Part shown: piece by piece, positions 13,687 to 18,692 of the stretch | How positions within the stretch are numbered: position 1 is the first letter of the stretch | Layout of the letters: each line of letters opens with the position of its first letter | NCBI GenBank assembly: GCA_003162615.1 | Contig: PMNG01000198.1 | Location: forward strand, 1-18,692 | Reading direction: 5' to 3' | DNA length: 18,692 bases | Source of the DNA: Methanothrix sp. | GTDB lineage: Archaea; Halobacteriota; Methanosarcinia; Methanotrichales; Methanotrichaceae | The notes under the pieces: model-generated | Databases searched by the model: none | What the model was told of the DNA's origin: nothing | What the model saw: the letters and a program-made list of their open reading frames with translations, nothing else | Program-made: the position numbers and the translations under genes

Positions 13687-13938
13687 ATGATTAAACAGAT
13701 ACGGGCGGCATTGGATAACTCAGGAAATTTCAGCAAGAGCGATCTGGAACGTTTCAAGGTCGTTCTTCAGAGATACTTGTTGGGAGAGATCAGGGTTGAC
13801 GATGCCTACTATGATCTTCTTGATAACGATCTACTTCCCATGCCATCTCGATGCGCCATGTACACGAAGGTCGAGGAGACCGTCGATGAGGAGGAAGAAC
13901 TTAAAAAATACATAAATAAAAAATTATTTAACAAATGA
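13687..13938 (+). CDS. Hypothetical protein, 83 aa
   Basis: ATG 13687 to TGA 13936-13938. The sequence is mostly helical: IKQIRAALDNSGNFSKSDLERFKVVLQRYLLGEIRVDDAYYDLL, then a Pro-containing linker (DLLPMPSRCAMY), then a strongly acidic and basic tail (EETVDEEEELKKYINKKLFNK). An upstream extension to TTG 13642 would overlap the TATA box and add 15 residues rich in Cys and Ser, so I reject it. I do not recognise the family. The charged helical content would suit a small DNA- or protein-binding adaptor, but that is a guess. It is isolated, with about 390 bp before the next gene. Confidence 0.6.
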   Translation: MIKQIRAALDNSGNFSKSDLERFKVVLQRYLLGEIRVDDAYYDLLDNDLLPMPSRCAMYTKVEETVDEEEELKKYINKKLFNK

Positions 13939-14332
13939 TAAATTTGGGATTTGTAGCCGGAGGATGCTCTTGGTTGTCTGGTATATAGGATTGGCTCTCA
14001 TTTATGAACCGTAAAAGAGGCGTTGACACCGTCTTGCGGAATATTCATGAGTCAAACATGCGGCTCATCTGCCTATAGTTCTCTTTTTTGGCACATCCAT
14101 GTGGTCGATCTCGAAGCTAGAGGGTTCCAAGGTCTTTCCATTCCGGCAAATGCCACTGATTAATGTTACTGATTAACCTATTAACAACTACTTTTATTGC
14201 GAAAACACGTCTAATATATCACAAATAATTAAAACTTGTTGCCCCTAAAATGATCATCTAGCATTCATATGAGTATCATCTCAAAACAAAGCTTAATAAA
14301 TCCGGCCCCAACGTACAACTGAGGATGAATCC
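13939..14332. other. Intergenic region without a gene
   Basis: About 390 bp, AT-rich towards the right. I see no ORF or RNA gene. A short direct repeat, ACTGATTAA, occurs twice around 14155-14176. The right end carries the probable promoter of the AbrB-type gene (CTTAATAAAT at 14292-14301). Confidence 0.5.
14292..14301 (+). promoter_or_regulatory. TATA box of the AbrB-type gene
   Basis: CTTAATAAAT lies about 37 nt before ATG 14333. The predicted start site would fall close to the GAGGATGA ribosome-binding site at 14321-14328, so the leader is very short. Confidence 0.4.
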
Positions 14333-14521
14333 ATGTCGATAACCCAGATCGATGCTAATGGCAGGGTATTATTGCCGTTGGGGATCAGATACCAGCTAGA
14401 CCTAAATGACGGGGACGAGCTGGCCGTGGACGAGCTCGGAGATGGCACAATCATCCTCAAGAAAATAGATCGTAGATTGCGTTTCCAAGAGTGGTTGAAT
14501 AAAGAGCTGAAGAATAAGTAG
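14333..14521 (+). CDS. AbrB/SpoVT-type swapped-hairpin DNA-binding protein
   Basis: 62 residues. Residues 1-45 are a typical AbrB/MazE-like swapped-hairpin domain: SITQIDANGRVLLPLGIRYQLDLNDGDELAVDELGDGTIILKKI, with the conserved G-R-hydrophobic-P-G-I-R pattern and the GDEL turn. A short basic tail (DRRLRFQEWLNKELKNK) follows. Proteins of this size act as dimeric transcription factors or as antitoxins. No toxin gene (PIN or MazF-like) adjoins it, so it is an orphan here and a regulator role is more likely. ATG 14333 has GAGGATGA 4-11 nt upstream. The nearest genes are 394 bp to the left and 349 bp to the right. Confidence 0.85.
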   Translation: MSITQIDANGRVLLPLGIRYQLDLNDGDELAVDELGDGTIILKKIDRRLRFQEWLNKELKNK

Positions 14522-14587
14522 ATCGAAAGTGACATGGGTTCAAAGTGGATCATCTTCGAAAGACTTAACTTCAATCAACCGAAATAT

Positions 14588-14681
14588 TATTGTGTTTAAC
14601 CCAAAATTTGAAACTAATGACCGCTATGCTTCGCTTGGTCCAATTACATGTTGAGTGTAAATCGTTGGGTTAAGCACCATA
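14588..14681. repeat. 94-nt element bounded by 17-bp inverted repeats
   Basis: The left arm TATTGTGTTTAACCCAA (14588-14604) and the reverse complement of the right arm (14665-14681), TATGGTGCTTAACCCAA, agree at 15 of 17 positions; one mismatch is a G-U pair in RNA. The inner 60 nt could add a small helix (GACC/GGTC). It may be a miniature mobile element, a structured RNA or a paired operator. Confidence 0.5.
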
Positions 14682-14720
14682 GTCATCTTAATACGAGTCA
14701 CTGAATCCTGCAACAAGAAT

Positions 14721-14763
14721 ACAAATTAATGCAAGGGACTGTGCGTCAAGCCACGCAATTTGT
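14721..14763. repeat. Nested hairpin in the same intergenic region
   Basis: An outer ACAAAT (14721-14726) pairs with ATTTGT (14758-14763). An inner TGCGT (14742-14746) pairs with ACGCA (14753-14757) around a 6-nt loop, with a one-sided bulge between the two stems. It is weak on its own, but is close to the 94-nt element. Confidence 0.3.
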
Positions 14764-14870
14764 CCTGTCTCTAAAGATGCCCCTTAACAGTGCCCTATTC
14801 CTAAGTCGAATTTATAAACTCTTTCTCTCCGGAATTTCAGTGTGGTTATCATCGAACATGAATCGTATGG

Positions 14871-17078
14871 TCATTTTGCCAGCTCTTGTATCAATTTTAC
14901 TACATCCTCTTGGGCATGAAGATTAAACCTCGCTTTAGATTGAGTCATTCCAACTTTGATTGAGTAAGCGGTTTCTGGAAGAACGTTGAACAAATCCTCA
15001 TCGGTCCAATCATCCCCTATGGCCATTATAAAATCAAAATGGTTCTCCGAGATCCAATTTGATCCTGCATCGCCCTTATTCATGCCGGAATTCCGAACTT
15101 CTATGACCTTCCGGCCTTGTAGTATCTGCACACCTATATTGGCGGTAAAATTTACTAAATCATCCATGAGTTCTTTGGCCACCATAGAAGCCATCTCCGG
15201 GTCAGCCATGCGGTAATGCCACGCAAGGGAGAATTCCTTATCTTCCACAAACGAACCTGGCAGCCGGTCGGCGTAAGTCTCAAGAAGAGGAAGGATCTTC
15301 GGCTTCCAATCATTGTTCAACTGCTTTAGCATCCTCCAGTCTTCTTTTTTCTTCCTGATCCATACTCCGTGTTCTGCTACCAAACCCACGTTCAATGCAC
15401 CAAACCAGCTTTGCAGAGTAATTTTGTCGCGACCGCTTATTAGGACAACTTCATTCTTGGGGTTATCTGAGATGAGTTTCATAGTCTTCAGCAGTTCATC
15501 TGTTGGTTTTGCCAATTGAGGGTACCTCTCTAGTTTAGAAAGAGTCCCATCATAATCTAGGAGGAGAAGCCTGTGTTCTGCATTGTTGAAATCCTTGGCG
15601 AGTTGTTCCTTGGTAGAAGGAGCAAGCAGTTTATAATTCAAGCCTCGTTCTTCCTCCTTAAGGTTTAGCAGAGACTGGATGAAGCTGTCTGCCCAGTGAA
15701 TGACATCGTGTCGCTTGAGCCGAGCCTGCATGACCCGACTGTTCCTCACTTTTTCCTCCTCCGGCATCTCAAGTGCTTGTTTCAAGGCAATGGCGATCTC
15801 ACCTACGTCGTTAGGATTTATGATAATTGCTTCTCTGACTTCCTTCGAAGCACCAGCCATTTCGCTGAGGATCAATACGCCTTTCCCGTCGGTTTTGGCG
15901 GCTAAATACTCCTTAGCAATGAGGTTCATGCCGTCTCTCAGGGGAGTGACCAGCGCTACATCGCTAGCGTCGTACAGGGCGATCAATTTGCTGAAAGGTA
16001 TGAACTTATAATGATACAGTATTGGAGTCCATTTAATGGACCCGAACTTTCCGTTAATGCGGCCGACAAGCTCGTCTATTTGCCTTTTCATCTGTTGGTA
16101 CTGTTCCACTTTTGTGCGTGATGGAACAACTATCATGATGAGCACTACCTTTCCCGACCATTGGGGGTTTCTTTCAAGAAATTCTTCGTAGCCTTGTAAG
16201 CGGTTTAGAATTCCCTTTGTGTAATCAAGTCGGTCGATGGAAAGGACTACCTTGCTCCCCGCCAATATCGTTTGAAGTTCGGCATTCTCCGCTTTAACCT
16301 CAGCGATGGACGATGCTTCGTGGAATTTTTGAAATTCAATGCCCATAGGGAATGTTTCTGCTTTCACCGGGCGACCGCTAATGATTATTCGGCCCATGTT
16401 GTGTTCATGTCCAAGTATACGCAACACACATCTCAGGAAGTACTGGGTGTAATCGTGGGTATGGAATCCTATTAGATCCGCGCCAAGAAGGCCCTCCAGT
16501 ATCTCCTTTCGCCAAAGGCTCGGGATGAGGCGAAATACTTCGAACGATGGAAATGGTATATGAAGGAAGAATCCAATGGGAACCCCTGGGAACCTTTCTC
16601 GTATTAGTTTGGGAAGCAGCATCAAATGATAATCATGAATCCAAACTACGTCGTCGGGCCTCAATATCTGCGTTATCGCCTCGCAGAATGTTTCGTTCAC
16701 TTGCTTATAGCTGAGCCAATAATCTTCGTCGTATGATACATTCGATGTGAAATAGTGAAAGAGGGGCCAGATCGTTCTGTTGCAGAATCCCAGGTAGAAT
16801 TTATCCATAGTTTTTTCTGACATGAAAACCGGATATGAATGCAGCTCAGAATGAAGTCTGGATCTCAATTCATCTTTCATTTTCTCTCTAACTGTAGTCC
16901 CCGGCCAGCCCAGCCATGCATAATCATTAATGGATTTGGTTGATGGCGAACTTCGGGGTGAGTCTAAATATGATTTTAACCCGGAGACGAGGCCGCCCAC
17001 GCTCTCCTTAAAGTTTAACGACCCTCCTTCTTCGATTACTGTAATTGGTAAACGATTTGAAACAATCAAGAGTCTCAT
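14871..17078 (-). CDS. otsAB: Bifunctional trehalose-6-phosphate synthase/phosphatase
   Basis: 735 residues, a fusion of the two enzymes of the OtsA-OtsB route from UDP-glucose and glucose-6-phosphate to trehalose, a stress-protecting solute. Residues 1-470 are the GT20 synthase: RLPITV near the N-terminus, WIHDYHLMLLPKLIRERFP (146-164), GFFLHIPFPSFEVFR (169-183), DRLDYTKGI (282-290; Arg and Lys for phosphate and donor) and GMNLIAKEYLAAK (383-395). Residues 500-735 are the HAD phosphatase: LLLLDYDGTLSKLE with D508 and D510, LISGRD, K668 and GDDWTDEDLF (688-697). All catalytic positions are intact in both halves. The start 17078 has a full GGAGGTGG site upstream. It is divergent from the hypoxanthine phosphoribosyltransferase gene. 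The symbol is descriptive of the fusion. Confidence 0.95.
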   Translation of the reverse strand: MRLLIVSNRLPITVIEEGGSLNFKESVGGLVSGLKSYLDSPRSSPSTKSINDYAWLGWPGTTVREKMKDELRSRLHSELHSYPVFMSEKTMDKFYLGFCNRTIWPLFHYFTSNVSYDEDYWLSYKQVNETFCEAITQILRPDDVVWIHDYHLMLLPKLIRERFPGVPIGFFLHIPFPSFEVFRLIPSLWRKEILEGLLGADLIGFHTHDYTQYFLRCVLRILGHEHNMGRIIISGRPVKAETFPMGIEFQKFHEASSIAEVKAENAELQTILAGSKVVLSIDRLDYTKGILNRLQGYEEFLERNPQWSGKVVLIMIVVPSRTKVEQYQQMKRQIDELVGRINGKFGSIKWTPILYHYKFIPFSKLIALYDASDVALVTPLRDGMNLIAKEYLAAKTDGKGVLILSEMAGASKEVREAIIINPNDVGEIAIALKQALEMPEEEKVRNSRVMQARLKRHDVIHWADSFIQSLLNLKEEERGLNYKLLAPSTKEQLAKDFNNAEHRLLLLDYDGTLSKLERYPQLAKPTDELLKTMKLISDNPKNEVVLISGRDKITLQSWFGALNVGLVAEHGVWIRKKKEDWRMLKQLNNDWKPKILPLLETYADRLPGSFVEDKEFSLAWHYRMADPEMASMVAKELMDDLVNFTANIGVQILQGRKVIEVRNSGMNKGDAGSNWISENHFDFIMAIGDDWTDEDLFNVLPETAYSIKVGMTQSKARFNLHAQEDVVKLIQELAK

Positions 17079-17442
17079 GCATTATCCACCTCCAAATCAA
17101 TCGAGCAAATGGGGCAATTATGCTCGTAGTTATGAGCCATTGCCGATCGATTTCATTTACTCCTCCTTCTGTTATCGCCGGTTCGACTTTTGTCGATATC
17201 GACATTTAACGAATATGAATCTTTCGGTTAAGCGTTAACACGAGTATTTTAGAATCTGGACCACAATATAGAATTGCCGAAGTTAAGCGGTCTCTGTGAT
17301 GTTTATACATCGGACATAATCGTAATCATGTGAATCAATTTGTCAGCTTAAATCTGCAAATTATATGAATATAAGACTGCTAATTCCTTCAACCAATACG
17401 TTTAAAGTTCAAAGAGAGCATGATCTGAGAGGAGGCAAAAGA
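17079..17442. promoter_or_regulatory. Divergent promoter region of otsAB and hpt
   Basis: About 360 bp. Next to otsAB is the GGAGGTGG ribosome-binding site (about 17086-17093, minus). GTTAAGCGTTAAC (17227-17239) is a 5+3+5 inverted repeat, and its left half GTTAAGCG recurs at 17282-17289. CTAAAATACTC (minus, about 17246-17256) and AATTATATGA (plus, about 17357-17366) are the likely TATA boxes of the two genes. The site for hpt is GAGAGGAGG at about 17427-17435. The in-frame upstream ATG 17365 overlaps the TATA box and is rejected as the hpt start. Confidence 0.45.
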
Positions 17443-18003
17443 ATGCTCGAGCGGCTAAAGAAATCCCTCCTTGAAGCACCTGTTTTCAAGCGAGGTGAGT
17501 ACAACTACTTCATCCATCCCATTACTGATGGAGTTCCAGAGATAAAACCAGATTTGATCAGAGAGGTTGTTGGTCATATAGTGCGAATAGCAGATCTGGA
17601 AGTCGATAAAATCGTAACAATTGAGGCCATGGGAATCCCCATCTGCATGGCACTCTCTCTCATCACCGATATACCGTTAGTTATCATCAGAAAGAGGAAG
17701 TACGGCCTGCCTGGAGAGATCGAGGCCAGCCAGATAACAGGTTACTCCAAGTCCCAGCTCTTCCTCAACGGCATAAAGCAGGGCGATAGAGTTGTAGTAG
17801 TGGATGATGTAATAAGCACCGGCGGCACTTTAATGGCCACTCTGAGCGGATTGAAAGCCGCAGGTGCCAAGGTAAAAGATGTAGTGGTGGTTGTTCAGCG
17901 AGGAGAAGGCGCTGAAAGACTGAGGCGTCAGGGGTACAGCATCAAGACCATGGTCAAAGTGGATGTCAACGACAAAAGGGTGTACCAGGTATCAGAGACT
18001 TGA
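17443..18003 (+). CDS. hpt: Hypoxanthine phosphoribosyltransferase (archaeal Hpt)
   Basis: 186 residues from ATG 17443, the usual length of the archaeal enzyme. It salvages hypoxanthine (and probably guanine) with PRPP to give IMP or GMP. The N-terminus MLERLKKSLLEAPVFKRGEYNYFIHPITDGVPEI is the archaeal Hpt signature. VTIEAMGIPICMAL supplies the first substrate loop and RKRKYGLPGE the flexible basic loop. VVVVDDVISTGGTL (117-130) is the PRPP-binding motif with the paired acidic residues. I chose this start over ATG 17365 because of the strong GAGAGGAGG site just upstream and the match to the family's N-terminus. A DUF357 gene follows 46 nt later. Confidence 0.93.
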   Translation: MLERLKKSLLEAPVFKRGEYNYFIHPITDGVPEIKPDLIREVVGHIVRIADLEVDKIVTIEAMGIPICMALSLITDIPLVIIRKRKYGLPGEIEASQITGYSKSQLFLNGIKQGDRVVVVDDVISTGGTLMATLSGLKAAGAKVKDVVVVVQRGEGAERLRRQGYSIKTMVKVDVNDKRVYQVSET

Positions 18004-18049
18004 TTGAATGAACTGCCGGCATTGAGCTGATCAAATAGAAGTGAAATGA

Positions 18050-18295
18050 ATGAGCCGAGATCTGGATACTGACCTAATGAGCGAGACCCTAAAATGGTTG
18101 GAAAAGGCGGAGATTCTCTTCGGTAGGATTTCGCCAAAGGACAATCGCTTTGCAGAGAACATAGCTGCTTACCTGTCAGACTCTCGGCATTTCCTGGATA
18201 ACGGCGACTTGATCAGGGCCTTCGAGGCTGTGATTTGGGCCTGGGCTTGGATGGAGATAGGCAAGGAGATCGGCTTATTGGTTGAATGTGAATGA
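18050..18295 (+). CDS. DUF357 family protein
   Basis: 81 residues. The second half (AAYLSDSRHFLDNGDLIRAFEAVIWAWAWMEIGKEIGLL) is the DUF357 signature: a helix ending in a hydrophobic-GD pair, then a helix rich in Ala and Trp. The whole protein is a helical bundle, cytosolic, of unknown function, found in archaea. ATG 18050 is 46 nt after hpt with a weak GTGAA upstream; co-transcription with hpt is likely. A T5 run at 18333-18337 could end the transcript. Confidence 0.85.
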   Translation: MSRDLDTDLMSETLKWLEKAEILFGRISPKDNRFAENIAAYLSDSRHFLDNGDLIRAFEAVIWAWAWMEIGKEIGLLVECE

Positions 18296-18366
18296 ACTTT
18301 GTTAAAGACTATCCAAGTTGCACAGAAGGGACTTTTTCATCTACCGACGATTCTTGTCCATAATCT

Positions 18367-18385
18367 AAATGAGCCGTTCTCATTT
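18367..18385. repeat. Small hairpin between convergent genes
   Basis: AAATGAG (18367-18373) pairs with CTCATTT (18379-18385) across a 5-nt loop. It lies between the DUF357 gene and the convergent right-edge gene. No T run follows on either strand, so a terminator role is not clear. Confidence 0.25.
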
Positions 18386-18397
18386 GGGAGGAATCCA

Positions 18398-18692
18398 TCA
18401 CATTACACGGATTTGATGAATAGCCCACCCACCCATTGGCATAATACAGACCCTGTCCGATTGAAGAAAGACGGTTAGGCCAGGAGGCAGCAAAATCCTT
18501 CCTACTCCCTTCTCATTCACATCAAACTTAAGCATCCACTCATCCCGTTCGTAGTAACCGGGGCACTCTTCCAAATCGCTTGTTAATTCATCCTCTAAGC
18601 CCTTGGTTTGAATACATGACAGGTCCATAGGCCTCGACATTTGGCTTGTTTTCAGGTGTGAATCTATGCCTACTACCTCCCCATCGTTCTTA
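18398..18692 (-). CDS. Unknown protein, C-terminal part (partial at the right edge)
   Basis: The frame ending with TGA at 18398-18400 is open to the window edge, giving 98 residues. The ATG at 18640 is internal: 17 further codons (KNDGEVVGIDSHLKTSQ) are open upstream and no ribosome-binding site precedes the ATG, so this is probably the 3' part of a longer gene. The visible segment has a mixed, protein-like composition: SCIQTKGLEDELTSDL, ECPGYYERDEWMLKFDV, GVGRILLPPGLTVFL and IMPMGGWAIHQIRVM. It contains three cysteines with no clear metal motif. I do not recognise the family. It is convergent with DUF357. Confidence 0.55.
   Translation of the reverse strand, partial: KNDGEVVGIDSHLKTSQMSRPMDLSCIQTKGLEDELTSDLEECPGYYERDEWMLKFDVNEKGVGRILLPPGLTVFLQSDRVCIMPMGGWAIHQIRVM

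Larger units (their letters stand above)
14522..14870. other. Intergenic region between convergent genes, with folded elements
   Basis: About 350 bp between the AbrB-type gene and the 3' end of the trehalose gene. It contains the 94-nt inverted-repeat element and a smaller nested fold (14721-14763). GTTTATAAATTC (minus, about 14809-14820) is a good TATA box pointing left into the region, so an unannotated transcript is conceivable. No ORF is convincing; the 65-codon frame at 14729 is not supported by composition or a ribosome-binding site. Confidence 0.4.

Noticed and set aside
14333..14521. Toxin-antitoxin pair
   Set aside because: The AbrB-like protein would fit an antitoxin, but no toxin-like ORF lies on either side.
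14729..14926. 65-codon plus-strand frame ending inside otsAB
   Set aside because: It has no ribosome-binding site and overlaps the 3' end of the well-supported trehalose gene on the other strand.
17365..17442. N-terminal extension of Hpt from ATG 17365
   Set aside because: It overlaps the probable TATA box, and the strong GAGAGGAGG site points to ATG 17443, which gives the normal archaeal N-terminus.
1..18692. CRISPR array, tRNA or rRNA gene, intact transposase
   Set aside because: I looked for regularly spaced repeats, tRNA T-loop words and transposase motifs and found none; the only long repeat pair is the one at 328-489 and 6248-6408.

Overview
The window comes from a euryarchaeon, most likely an F420-dependent methanogen of the Methanosarcinales/Methanotrichales type; a Methanothrix-like genus is my inference, not shown by the sequence. 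The archaeal markers are the archaeal tRNA amidotransferase subunit GatD, ribosomal protein L10e, aIF2-beta with a TRAM tail, two coenzyme F420 enzymes (CofE, CofC), an archaeal hypoxanthine phosphoribosyltransferase and a DUF357 protein. Promoters are TATA-type, several genes look leaderless (TATA about 26-28 nt before the start codon), others have strong GGAGG/GGTGA sites, and GTG or TTG starts are common.

Left part (1-6.5 kb), accessory. After the 5' end of an unknown minus-strand gene comes a gene-poor, partly decayed stretch. Then a regulator with ribbon-helix-helix and helix-turn-helix domains (minus) faces a likely operon (plus) of a double-CDGSH iron-sulfur protein, a SnoaL-like ester-cyclase-fold protein and a secreted PQQ-type beta-propeller, closed by a clear hairpin terminator. 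A 15-bp-period tandem repeat sits exactly between the two divergent TATA boxes. Two tiny overlapping ORFs and a 15-bp palindrome precede a Bcr/CflA-type MFS exporter. The whole block is bracketed by two diverged direct copies (about 160 bp) of one sequence, at 328-489 and 6248-6408, so it may be a discrete islet.

Middle part (6.5-12.4 kb), core information and cofactor genes. RdgB-type XTP/dITP pyrophosphatase and a SAM methyltransferase lie on the minus strand. On the plus strand are gatD, rpl10e (own strong TATA box, TTG start), aIF2-beta, a 76-aa unknown protein, cofE and cofC. GatE, the obligate partner of GatD, is not in the window.

Right part (12.4-18.7 kb). A MurG/UGT-like glycosyltransferase (minus) has a 12-bp palindrome in its promoter. 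Next come an 83-aa unknown, an orphan AbrB-type DNA-binding protein, an intergenic 94-nt inverted-repeat element, a bifunctional trehalose-6-phosphate synthase/phosphatase (minus), divergent hypoxanthine phosphoribosyltransferase followed by DUF357, and the 3' part of an unknown minus-strand gene running off the right edge.

No rRNA, tRNA, CRISPR array or intact transposase was seen. The best candidates for something undescribed are the repeat-bracketed regulator/CDGSH/SnoaL/propeller cassette with its tandem operator, and the structured intergenic element at 14588-14681.
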